NCBI GenBank assembly: GCA_012523135.1
Contig: JAAYJD010000126.1
Coordinates: 1-45,630, forward strand
Origin: Clostridiaceae bacterium
GTDB lineage: Bacteria > Bacillota > Clostridia > Saccharofermentanales > UBA5734
Direction: 5' to 3'
Length of the DNA: 45,630 nucleotides
Shown: in pieces, positions 16,057 through 23,114 of the stretch
Position numbering within the stretch: position 1 is the first letter of the stretch
Layout: the number at the start of each line of letters is the position of its first letter
Notes under the pieces: model-generated
Told to the model about the DNA's origin: nothing
The model's database searches: none
The model's input: only the letters and a program-made list of their open reading frames with translations
Position numbers and translations under genes: made by a program

Positions 16057-18810
16057 ATGCCTGGATTCTGGAACAACACCAAGACGCGCGTGCAGGACCT
16101 GGTCCGACGCAACACCATGACGCTGCTGGCTTTCGCCGTGCCGGCCCTGATCCTGTTTATCGGCTTCCTGACCCGGGGCGTGTACCCGATCGCCGACCGC
16201 AATGTGCTGACCATCGACCTGTTCCACCAGTACGCGCCGTTCATGGCGGAACTGCAGGACAAGCTGCGCTCCGGCGGCAGCCTGCTCTATTCCTGGTCCG
16301 GCGGGCTGGGCACCAACTTTTTCGCCCTGTTTGCCTACTACCTGGCCAGTCCGCTCAATCTCCTGATTGTGCTTTTCCCGAAATCCTTGCTGACCGAGGC
16401 GATCATGGTCCTGATCGTCCTGAAAATCGGCCTGGCCGGCGCCTGCTTCTTTGTCTTTCTGCGCGGCGTCTGGAAAGAGGAGAACTACTTCGGTGTCGCC
16501 GTCGCCAGTCTGTACGCCTTGTCGTCCTATTCGCTGGCCTACTACTGGAACATCATGTGGCTGGACGGCGTCTTCCTGCTGCCGCTGATTCTGCTCGGCC
16601 TCGTGCTGCTGGTGCGCGAGGGCAAGTACCTGCTGTATACGATCAGCCTGGCGCTGGTCATCTACAGCAACTACTACATCGCGTTCTTTGTCTGCCTGTT
16701 TACCGCGCTGTATTTCATCCTCTGCCTGTTCCAGTATCGCAGGATCACCCGCCCCGGTCCCTTTTTCGCAGCCGTGGGCCGCTTCGCCGCCTTTTCCCTG
16801 CTGGGTGCCGGCCTGGCTGCCTTCCTGGCCCTGCCGACATATTTTTCGCTGCAGCTGACATCGGCCGCCGGGGATGTCATGCCGCGTACGGTATCCCATA
16901 CCAAGGAGCTGTTCGACTACATCGGCCAGCATTTTATCCTGACTCCGCCGACCATTCGCGACGGTATGCCGAACATGTACGCCGGCGTTGTGCTGCTGAT
17001 CCTGATCCCGATGTATTTTCTGACCAAGGCGGTGCCGCTCAAGGCCAAGTTTCTCCACCTCGGGCTGGGGCTGGTTCTGATCCTGAGCTTTAACATCAAC
17101 GTGCTGGATTTTATCTGGCACGGCATGCACTTTCCCAACCAGCTGCCTTACCGCAACTCCTTTGTCTACATTTTCCTGGTCCTGACCATGGCTTACCCGG
17201 CGCTGACGCATCTGCGCGAGTTCTCGGGCAAGCAGATCGGCACGCTCAGCCTGGCCGCGGCCGGGGTCGTTTTGCTGGCCCAGAAGCTGAACGACAAGAC
17301 CCCGGAGCTGCAGACCCTCTATGTCAGCCTGGCGTTTATCGCCATCTACGCCGCTGTCCTGACGCTGGACCGCATGCGCCGCATGAGCCGCCGCGAACTG
17401 GCGCTCGCTGTCCTGTTTGCCGTGATCGCCGAACTGTCGGTCAACACGCTGCTGACCTTGCACCGCATCGATGTCACGGAGGTCATGTCCTATCGCGACG
17501 GCTACATGTCCGGCCCCCAGGTCGCGGCGATCCGCGAACAGCTGCTGACCTTCGAGAAAGAGGAGCATGGAGGCTTCTACCGGGTCGAGGTCGTGCCGCC
17601 CAAGACGATCAACGACCCGTTCATGTACCAGTACCGCGGCATCTCCATCTTTGCCTCGACCATGCAGACCAAGCCGGTCAAGCTGTTTGAGAATCTGGGC
17701 TACCACAGCAACAGCATCAACAGCTACAAATATGAAGCCTCGACGCTTGTTTTGGATTCGCTCTTCGGCGTCAAGTACCTGATCCGCCGGTCGGGCAACC
17801 AGGCCTACCAGCTGCTTGAAGAAGTGATTCAAAACGACCAGATCACGGTGTACCGCAACCCGTACGCCTTATCGCTCGGTTTTGTCGGCGACGAAACACT
17901 CGCCCAATGGCGTTCCGCCAGCGGGGACCCGTTCAGCGCCCAGAACCGCCTGGTGCGCAGCCTGTCGGGCCAGGACGAAGATGTGCTCGTGCCGCTCAAG
18001 CTCGAGGCCGGCGAGCTGGCCAACATGACCTATACCGGCAGCGGCAACCACATCTACAGCTACAAGAAGACCAACAAGGACCAGGAGGCCATTGGCCGGG
18101 TCAACATCATCAATCCCGCCGACCAGCATGTCTACCTCTACTTTGATGTCGTCGCCAACAAGGCCGACCGTGGTTACGTGATGCTCGGCGAAACGAAAAT
18201 TGACTACAACGCCAAGCGGGCGACGATCATCGATCTGGGCCATGTGCCGGCCAACACGGTGATCACCTTCAACATGACCTTTGACGCCGCCAGTTCGGAA
18301 AGCGGCCGCTTCGAGCTCTACGCCAGCGCCCTCGACGAATCGGCGTTCGGCGCGGCCATCGAGGCGATCCGCCTGAACAGCCTGCAGGTCGACCGGCTCG
18401 ACGATACGCGGGTCACGGCTTCGCTCAACGCCCGGGCCGACGGCCTCCTGATGCTGACCATGCCCTACGATGAAGGCTGGCAGGTCAGGATCGACGGCGA
18501 GAAGACGAAAATCCAGGCGCTCGACAACGGCTTGATCGCCGTACCGGTCACGGCCGGGCCGCATACGCTTGACCTGCGCTACACGCCGCCGTGGCTGATC
18601 GTGGGCTTGCTGGCCAGTGCGCTGTCGGCGCTGATCCTGATCGTCATCGGCAAGGCCGCCGCCTCCCGCCGCAAGAAGCGCGCGGACAGGCCCGCGGAAG
18701 CCGCCAGCCTGGTCCGGCCCGTCAACATCGACAATTTGCAGATGCCCGCCAGGCAGCAGGAACAGGCGGAAGAACCCCAAAGCAAGGAAGAAGAACAGCC
18801 AAATCCCTGA
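16057..18810 (+). CDS. YfhO family membrane protein
   Basis: This is a 917-residue protein with about 12-14 spans in the first ~430 residues, an extracytoplasmic region to ~845, and a final span followed by a charged, proline- and glutamine-rich tail. Family elements are the N-terminal region around DLFHQYAPFMAEL and SWSGGLGTNFFALFAYYLASPLN, and LPYRNSFVYIF; the GT-C-type Asp-containing first loop is typical. YfhO proteins are implicated in glycosylation of cell-surface polymers such as lipoteichoic acid in Bacilli; that role is inferred here. The ATG at 16057 has AGAGGAG upstream; an in-frame ATG at 16033 lacks a site. It stands after the SRAP gene with a 66-base leader and no obvious terminator. 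Confidence 0.88.
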   Translation: MPGFWNNTKTRVQDLVRRNTMTLLAFAVPALILFIGFLTRGVYPIADRNVLTIDLFHQYAPFMAELQDKLRSGGSLLYSWSGGLGTNFFALFAYYLASPLNLLIVLFPKSLLTEAIMVLIVLKIGLAGACFFVFLRGVWKEENYFGVAVASLYALSSYSLAYYWNIMWLDGVFLLPLILLGLVLLVREGKYLLYTISLALVIYSNYYIAFFVCLFTALYFILCLFQYRRITRPGPFFAAVGRFAAFSLLGAGLAAFLALPTYFSLQLTSAAGDVMPRTVSHTKELFDYIGQHFILTPPTIRDGMPNMYAGVVLLILIPMYFLTKAVPLKAKFLHLGLGLVLILSFNINVLDFIWHGMHFPNQLPYRNSFVYIFLVLTMAYPALTHLREFSGKQIGTLSLAAAGVVLLAQKLNDKTPELQTLYVSLAFIAIYAAVLTLDRMRRMSRRELALAVLFAVIAELSVNTLLTLHRIDVTEVMSYRDGYMSGPQVAAIREQLLTFEKEEHGGFYRVEVVPPKTINDPFMYQYRGISIFASTMQTKPVKLFENLGYHSNSINSYKYEASTLVLDSLFGVKYLIRRSGNQAYQLLEEVIQNDQITVYRNPYALSLGFVGDETLAQWRSASGDPFSAQNRLVRSLSGQDEDVLVPLKLEAGELANMTYTGSGNHIYSYKKTNKDQEAIGRVNIINPADQHVYLYFDVVANKADRGYVMLGETKIDYNAKRATIIDLGHVPANTVITFNMTFDAASSESGRFELYASALDESAFGAAIEAIRLNSLQVDRLDDTRVTASLNARADGLLMLTMPYDEGWQVRIDGEKTKIQALDNGLIAVPVTAGPHTLDLRYTPPWLIVGLLASALSALILIVIGKAAASRRKKRADRPAEAASLVRPVNIDNLQMPARQQEQAEEPQSKEEEQPNP

Positions 18811-18823
18811 ACCGGTCCGTTTG

Positions 18824-18832
18824 TGGTATAAT
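18824..18832 (+). promoter_or_regulatory. Extended -10 promoter for desulfoferrodoxin
   Basis: TGGTATAAT, with no good -35. A 6-bp hairpin GCTGGC-AAA-GCCAGC (18848-18862) follows in the leader before the AGGGAGG ribosome site. Confidence 0.6.
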
Positions 18833-18886
18833 CAAAGTAAGATTTCTGCTGGCAAAGCCAGCCGGCAGGCAAAGGGAGGTATTGAG

Positions 18887-19270
18887 ATGGAAATAGCAAG
18901 ACAATTTTATCGCTGTGACATCTGCGGCAATCTGGTTGGCATGATTGAAGACGGCGGCGGGGAACTGGTCTGCTGCGGTGAGCCCATGCGGCTCCTGGAA
19001 GCGAACACGACCGACGCCGCGACCGAGAAGCATGTTCCGGTCTGCACACGCGACGGCAACGCCTTGCATGTTGTGGTTGGCAGCGTGGCACATCCGATGC
19101 TCGAAGCCCATTACATCCAGTGGATCTGCGTCGCCCAGGCCGGCCGCACCCAGCGGGTTGCCCTGCAGCCCGGCCAGGCTCCACAAGCCGATTTCATCCT
19201 GGCTGACGGCCCGGCTGTTGTCTACGAATACTGCAACCTGCACGGCTTGTGGAAAGCCGATGTGGCCTGA
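18887..19270 (+). CDS. dfx: Desulfoferrodoxin (2Fe superoxide reductase)
   Basis: The 127-residue protein has both iron sites of a class I superoxide reductase. The N-terminal desulforedoxin-like Fe(Cys)4 site uses C10-x2-C13 and C29-C30. The catalytic Fe(His)4Cys site uses H49 (with conserved E47-K48 that supplies the proton), H69, H75, C116 and H119 (EYCNLHGLWK). It reduces superoxide to hydrogen peroxide without making oxygen, in the cytoplasm of anaerobes, usually with rubredoxin as donor; the rubrerythrin at 43499 could remove the peroxide. AGGGAGGT precedes the ATG. It is a single-gene unit with its own promoter and terminator. Confidence 0.95.
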   Translation: MEIARQFYRCDICGNLVGMIEDGGGELVCCGEPMRLLEANTTDAATEKHVPVCTRDGNALHVVVGSVAHPMLEAHYIQWICVAQAGRTQRVALQPGQAPQADFILADGPAVVYEYCNLHGLWKADVA

Positions 19271-19298
19271 TTCCCCCAAACGGCTTTTAGCAGGCTTG

Positions 19299-19343
19299 AG
19301 CGGTATCCGTGCGTTGCCCGGCAACGACCGGATACCGCTTTTT
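19299..19343 (+). terminator. Intrinsic terminator after desulfoferrodoxin
   Basis: An 11-bp perfect stem AGCGGTATCCG / CGGATACCGCT encloses a second perfect inner stem (CGTTG/CAACG) and ends in TTTTT (19339-19343). Confidence 0.85.
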
Positions 19344-19365
19344 ACCGTGCCTGCCCCGCTTGATT

Positions 19366-19872
19366 ATGCTGTGGCGTGATTTTCAGACAGCCGGCTGGCT
19401 GGTCATCGTCCTGACCGTCCTTTACAGCCTGATCCGGGCGGCGGCGTTCGTGGTCACGGCGCTCAGCCTGCATCGCCTGGCCATCAAGCGCCGGATGCCG
19501 AACCCCTGGCTGGCCTGGATTCCGGTCATCCGCTACACCCTGCTCGGCCAGCTCATCGGCTCCAGCCTGAAGGTGACGCCCCGTCTGACCATTCCCTTAG
19601 TCGGTGTGATCATGCCGTTCACCGCTGCGTTCATGATCTTGCTCAGCGGCAGTTTCGCGGGCCAGGTTGCCGCGGTTCTGACGGTTGTCCTGGCGACACT
19701 TTGCTACATGAGCTTGTTTCGCCAGCATCGTGAGCCCCATGCGCTGGCCTATGGTTTGCTGGCCGGGCTGCCGTTTGTCGAGATGATCGGCTGTTTTTTA
19801 CTCTGGCAGCTCGCGTCCGGACCCATCCCCGACGTGCCCGCCGATCCGACGGTCTTTCGCCCGCGCTCCTGA
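19366..19872 (+). CDS. Small multi-span membrane protein of unknown function
   Basis: The 168-residue protein has four predicted spans: residues ~8-32, ~65-85 (after NPWLAWIPVIRY), ~90-112 and ~125-150. The element NPWLAWIPV after a basic loop occurs in uncharacterised small membrane proteins of Clostridia; no activity is known. The start at 19366 is preferred because the upstream ATG at 19309 lies inside the desulfoferrodoxin terminator, but there is no clear ribosome site, so the start is uncertain. Its transcription probably relies on read-through or an unseen promoter. It ends before a strong terminator. Confidence 0.65.
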   Translation: MLWRDFQTAGWLVIVLTVLYSLIRAAAFVVTALSLHRLAIKRRMPNPWLAWIPVIRYTLLGQLIGSSLKVTPRLTIPLVGVIMPFTAAFMILLSGSFAGQVAAVLTVVLATLCYMSLFRQHREPHALAYGLLAGLPFVEMIGCFLLWQLASGPIPDVPADPTVFRPRS

Positions 19873-19894
19873 ACAAAAGCTGGCCTCTCGAGAG

Positions 19895-19925
19895 ACCGGA
19901 TCCGATCGACGGACCCGGTTTTTTT
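19895..19925 (+). terminator. Intrinsic terminator
   Basis: ACCGGATCCG / CGGACCCGGT, ten pairs with one mismatch and a 5-base loop, followed by seven Ts. It separates the membrane protein gene from the trmB-lysA operon. Confidence 0.8.
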
Positions 19926-19926
19926 C

Positions 19927-19956
19927 TTGACAGCCGAGTGGTTTTTGCGTTAGTAT
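19927..19956 (+). promoter_or_regulatory. Promoter of the trmB-type-lysA operon
   Basis: TTGACA (19927-19932), 18-base spacer, TAGTAT (19951-19956), starting two bases after the preceding terminator. Confidence 0.6.
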
Positions 19957-19974
19957 TCCTACATGGTAACACTA
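19951..19974. promoter_or_regulatory. Inverted repeat over the -10, candidate autoregulatory operator
   Basis: TAGTATT-N10-AACACTA is a 7-bp inverted repeat with one mismatch that covers the -10 box and start site and ends just before the ribosome site. Its place upstream of a regulator gene suggests autoregulation; this is inference. Confidence 0.35.
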
Positions 19975-19988
19975 AGGGGAGAAGACGG

Positions 19989-20732
19989 ATGGACCTGCTG
20001 GACTGCCTGGTTGAGACCGGACTGACGCGTCAGGAAGCGCGCCTGTTTGTGTTGCTGTGCAGTGAAGGCGAGCTGACCGGATACGAAGCGGCCAAGCTCA
20101 GCGGCATGTCGCGTTCCAACGCCTATCTGGCCCTGGCTGGCCTGACCGACAAGGGCGGCGCCGTCTGCATCGACGGCGAAGTCCGGCGTTACGCGGCCGT
20201 TCCTGTGGCGGAATTTTGCCAGAACAAGCGGCGCCGCCTGGACGAGGTCCTGGCGGTGCTCCGCGACCAGATGCCGGCGGCCCGCCAGCTGGTCGAGCCT
20301 TTTCTGACGATCAAGGGCCGCGACAACATCCGCGACAAGATGCACAACCTGATCCGGCAAGCCCGTTACCGGGTCTACCTGTCCCTGGCCGCCGAGGAGG
20401 CGGCTGATGTGGCCGATGACCTGGCGGTCCTGCGTGACCGGGGCCTCAAGGTTGTCCTGATCACCTCAAGACCGTTTTTTCTGCCCGGCATCACCCTCTA
20501 CTACGCGGACAAAAAACCTGGCCAGATCCGCCTGATCGCGGACTCGGAAGGGGTCCTGACCGGCGAAATATCCGAGACCGGCGAGTCGTCGTGCCTCTTT
20601 TCGCATCACCAGGCGCTGGTCACGCTGTTTAAAGAGGCGCTGATTAACGAAATTCAAGTTATTAAGATGACAGGACAACAGGACGAAATAGCAAATAAAA
20701 GCGACAAAATAAACAAGGAGACAACCCGATGA
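19989..20732 (+). CDS. TrmB family transcriptional regulator
   Basis: This 247-residue protein has an N-terminal TrmB-type winged helix-turn-helix (residues ~5-75: LTRQEARLFVLLCSEGELTGYEAAKLSGMSRSNAYLALAGL), a linking helix with basic residues, and a C-terminal phospholipase D-like effector domain (~110-230) as in TrmB regulators. Such proteins sense sugars or other small ligands and bind palindromes. AAGGGGA precedes the ATG at 19989. The final codons overlap the lysA start (ATGA), giving tight coupling with a lysine biosynthesis gene; the regulator may therefore act on lysA and itself. The last ~20 residues are polar and unstructured. Confidence 0.85.
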   Translation: MDLLDCLVETGLTRQEARLFVLLCSEGELTGYEAAKLSGMSRSNAYLALAGLTDKGGAVCIDGEVRRYAAVPVAEFCQNKRRRLDEVLAVLRDQMPAARQLVEPFLTIKGRDNIRDKMHNLIRQARYRVYLSLAAEEAADVADDLAVLRDRGLKVVLITSRPFFLPGITLYYADKKPGQIRLIADSEGVLTGEISETGESSCLFSHHQALVTLFKEALINEIQVIKMTGQQDEIANKSDKINKETTR

Positions 20733-21991
20733 GCCCGACAGATGAACTGACCCAACGACATTTTTTCGGCGACCATGACCCCCAGACGCTGCTGGAACGA
20801 TTCGGCAGCCCGCTTTATGTCTACAATGAGGCGATCTTCAGGCAGCGTTGCCGGGAGATGCGCCGCCTGATCCGCTATGAGCCATTTACCGCCAACTACT
20901 CCATCAAGGCGAACAGCAACCTGGCGTTGCTGCGGATCGCCCGCGAGGAGGGGCTGCACGCCGACGCCATGTCGCCCGGCGAGATCTATGCCCTCGAGCA
21001 GGCCGGATTCAAACCGGAACAGATCTTTTTCGTACCCAACAATGTGTCCGCACCTGAGCTTGGCTATGCTCTGGAGCGGCAGATTTGCGTCAGCCTGGAT
21101 TCGCTGGACCAACTGGCGCTGGCCGGCCGGCTATCGCCGGGCCTGGACGTGGCGATCCGCATCAACCCGGGACTGGGTGCCGGCCATCACGCCAAGGTGA
21201 TCACGGCGGGCAAGAAGACCAAGTTCGGCATCAACGCCGAGCAGCTGGACGAGGCGCGGGCGATTGCCAGGCGCCATCATCTGCGCATTACCGGCGTCAA
21301 CCAGCACATCGGCTCGCTGTTCATGGAACCGCCGGCCTACCTGCGGGCGGCCCGGCACTTTTTTGAGCTGGCCGCCGGCTTTCCGGATTTGCATTTTGTC
21401 GACCTGGGCGGCGGTTTCGGCATTCCGTACCATAAGCTGGACGGGGAGGCGCGGCTCGACCTGCAGGAACTGCAGGAAGGCCTGGACCTGCTGGTTTCCG
21501 ATTTCGTACAGCGCTATGGCAGACCCGTCACGGTCAAGACGGAACCGGGCCGTTATGTGGTCGCGGAAAGCGGCGTGCTGCTGGGTACGGTGCACGCGCT
21601 CAAGGAAAACGACGGCGTCGTCTATGCCGGAACCGATATCGGGTTCAATGTGCTGGCCCGGCCGATGCTCTACGATTCCTGGCACGACATCGTCGTCTAC
21701 CGCGACGGACAGCCGCTTGAGGCGGACCCGGACAGGCTTCAGGCCGTGACGGTGGTGGGCAACATTTGCGAGAGCGGCGACATCCTGGCCAAGAACCGAC
21801 CCCTGCCGCCGCTATGCCCGGGCGATCAGCTGGCGGTCCTGGATGCCGGTGCCTATGGCTATGCGATGAGTTCCAACTACAACAACCGGCTGCGGCCGGC
21901 CGAAGTCCTGATCCGGCAGGACGGCACCGCCGCCCTGATCCGCCGGCGCGAGACGACTGAGGACCTGCTGCGCACCTGCCTGGAGATCTGA
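20729..21991 (+). CDS. lysA: Diaminopimelate decarboxylase
   Basis: The 420-residue enzyme is a fold-III PLP decarboxylase. The PLP lysine is K60 in YSIKANSN; other elements are ADAMSPGEI, HIGS, DLGGGFGIPY (phosphate-binding glycine loop), EPGRYVVAESG, the catalytic CESGDILAKNR and C-terminal DAGAYGYAMSSNYNNRLRPAEV. It removes CO2 from meso-diaminopimelate to give lysine, the last step of lysine synthesis. AAGGAG lies upstream of the ATG, which overlaps the stop of the regulator gene. No other lysine genes are present. Confidence 0.95.
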   Translation: MSPTDELTQRHFFGDHDPQTLLERFGSPLYVYNEAIFRQRCREMRRLIRYEPFTANYSIKANSNLALLRIAREEGLHADAMSPGEIYALEQAGFKPEQIFFVPNNVSAPELGYALERQICVSLDSLDQLALAGRLSPGLDVAIRINPGLGAGHHAKVITAGKKTKFGINAEQLDEARAIARRHHLRITGVNQHIGSLFMEPPAYLRAARHFFELAAGFPDLHFVDLGGGFGIPYHKLDGEARLDLQELQEGLDLLVSDFVQRYGRPVTVKTEPGRYVVAESGVLLGTVHALKENDGVVYAGTDIGFNVLARPMLYDSWHDIVVYRDGQPLEADPDRLQAVTVVGNICESGDILAKNRPLPPLCPGDQLAVLDAGAYGYAMSSNYNNRLRPAEVLIRQDGTAALIRRRETTEDLLRTCLEI

Positions 21992-22006
21992 CCGGCCAAC
22001 CCCGCA

Positions 22007-22035
22007 TTGCCAGGCTGGGCCGGACTTGTTATGAT
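22007..22035 (+). promoter_or_regulatory. Promoter for the dCMP deaminase gene
   Basis: TTGCCA (22007-22012), 17-base spacer, TATGAT (22030-22035). Confidence 0.6.
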
Positions 22036-22082
22036 GGAAACACAATCACCGAAAACCCATGCGAAAGGGGTGTGGCACAAGC

Positions 22083-22580
22083 ATGAACAAACGTTCGGAC
22101 TATATCAGCTGGGATGAATATTTCATGGGCATCGCGCTGCTGTCCGCCAAGCGCAGCAAAGACCCCAGCACCCAAGTCGGCGCCTGCATCGTCAACAAGC
22201 AGCACAAGATCGTTTCGGTCGGCTACAACGGCATGCCGATCGGCTGCAGCGACGACGCGTTCCCCTGGGATCGCGAAGGGGAGCCGCTTGAGACCAAATA
22301 CCCGTATGTCTGCCACGCGGAGCTCAATGCCATCCTCAACAATGTCGGCTTCAATCTCGCGGACTGCACTATCTACGTGCCGCTGTTTCCCTGCAACGAA
22401 TGCGGCAAGGCGATCATCCAGGCCGGTATTCGCGAAGTGGTCTACATCTCCGACAAGTATGCGCAGACCGACAGTGTCCGGGCGTCCAAGCGCATGCTCG
22501 ACCATGCCGGCGTCCGCTATCGCCGCCTGGAGACCAACCTGGAGACCCTGACCGTATCGTACCGGGTCGGCGATATCTGA
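22083..22580 (+). CDS. Deoxycytidylate (dCMP) deaminase family protein
   Basis: A 165-residue member of the zinc-dependent cytidine/deoxycytidylate deaminase family. The zinc and catalytic residues are visible as CHAE (H78, E80) and PCNEC (C104, C107). Features of the dCMP deaminase/ComEB group are an N-terminal WDEYFMGIALLSAKRSKDPSTQVGACIV and SVGYNGMPIGCSDD. It converts dCMP to dUMP for dTTP synthesis. Start at 22083 has AAAGGGG about ten bases upstream; an ATG at 22059 is in frame but lies before this site. It is a single-gene unit ended by a strong terminator. Confidence 0.92.
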   Translation: MNKRSDYISWDEYFMGIALLSAKRSKDPSTQVGACIVNKQHKIVSVGYNGMPIGCSDDAFPWDREGEPLETKYPYVCHAELNAILNNVGFNLADCTIYVPLFPCNECGKAIIQAGIREVVYISDKYAQTDSVRASKRMLDHAGVRYRRLETNLETLTVSYRVGDI

Positions 22581-22603
22581 CCGGTTCGGCCCATGCCCTG
22601 CCG

Positions 22604-22632
22604 ACACCCTGCCCCCGCAGGGTGTTTTTTTT
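22604..22632 (+). terminator. Strong intrinsic terminator
   Basis: Perfect 9-bp stem ACACCCTGC / GCAGGGTGT with a CCCC loop, followed by eight Ts. Confidence 0.9.
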
Positions 22633-22680
22633 GTGCCTGGAGCAACCCCAATAGCGAATAGCCGGCAAAAAGCCGGTGAA

Positions 22681-22694
22681 AAACATATGTTCGC
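22681..22694. promoter_or_regulatory. LexA box, upstream copy
   Basis: Read on the minus strand this is CGAACATATGTTT, matching the Gram-positive LexA/DinR consensus CGAAC-N4-GTTYG. It lies just upstream of the -35 of the following promoter and is the exact inverse of the second box at 22737-22749 over 13 bases. Confidence 0.8.
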
Positions 22695-22700
22695 AATCTC

Positions 22701-22729
22701 TTGACAAAACAGGAAAAGGGTGGTATTGT
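22701..22729 (+). promoter_or_regulatory. SOS-type promoter between two LexA boxes
   Basis: TTGACA (22701-22706), 17-base spacer ending in TGG, TATTGT (22724-22729). A consensus -35, ideal spacing and extended -10 should make it strong when free; LexA boxes on both sides should shut it off. Confidence 0.85.
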
Positions 22730-22736
22730 ATAAAAA

Positions 22737-22750
22737 CGAACATATGTTTG
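22737..22750. promoter_or_regulatory. LexA box at the transcription start
   Basis: CGAACATATGTTTG fits CGAAC-N4-GTTYG. It sits at the expected start site; its centre is 57 bases from that of the upstream box. Confidence 0.85.
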
Positions 22751-22781
22751 ACCCTGCGTCACACAGGAAAAGAGGTGCCCT

Positions 22782-23090
22782 ATGCCGGATATCAATGCTC
22801 TTTGGTGGCTGACCCTGATCTTGCTGGCCGTCGTTCTCGGCAGCCTGCTGCTGGCCGAGCGCAAAACTGAAAAGGCCATCTGGGACGCGTTTGCCCGCTC
22901 GCTGCCGTCTGAACCACCCGCCCGCCCGATGCTGGCCGAGGTTGAGCGCCCGCAGCGGATCAGCCGCTTTTTACCGGTTGCCGAAGCTGCGCGGGAAGAT
23001 GGGGCAGAACCGCCTGCCGCGCTGCAGTACGAGCTGCCGCGCGCGGTAAAAAAAGAGGCAGCCGTTGCCGACTGCCATCACTGTGCCTGA
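22782..23090 (+). CDS. LexA-controlled single-span membrane protein, candidate SOS cell-division inhibitor
   Basis: The 102-residue protein matches no family I recognise. Residues 8-24 (WWLTLILLAVVLGSLLL) form one N-terminal membrane span followed at once by positive charges (ERKTEK), so the C-terminal ~75 residues should face the cytoplasm. That part is proline- and alanine-rich, with a basic patch (ERPQRISRF), and ends in DCHHCA, a possible metal or thiol site. AGAGGTG precedes the ATG. The promoter is bracketed by two LexA boxes, so the gene should be induced by DNA damage. Small membrane proteins under LexA in other bacteria (SidA in Caulobacter, YneA in Bacillus) halt division; that role is inferred here from regulation and topology only. 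The last 43 bases overlap the terminator of the convergent gene. Confidence 0.75.
   Translation: MPDINALWWLTLILLAVVLGSLLLAERKTEKAIWDAFARSLPSEPPARPMLAEVERPQRISRFLPVAEAAREDGAEPPAALQYELPRAVKKEAAVADCHHCA
23048..23076 (-). terminator. Intrinsic terminator of the Re-citrate-synthase-like gene
   Basis: Minus strand: stem GGCAGTCG / CGGCTGCC (one G-T pair) with a GCAA tetraloop, then TCTTTTTTT. It lies within the 3' coding end of the opposing SOS gene. Confidence 0.75.
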
Positions 23091-23114
23091 CTTGCTGGAG
23101 CGCGGGATGCCCGG

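Noticed and set aside
15760-17832. Long minus-strand open frame (690 codons)
   Set aside because: Shadow of the SRAP and YfhO genes; Gln/Asp/His-rich sequence typical of antisense frames.
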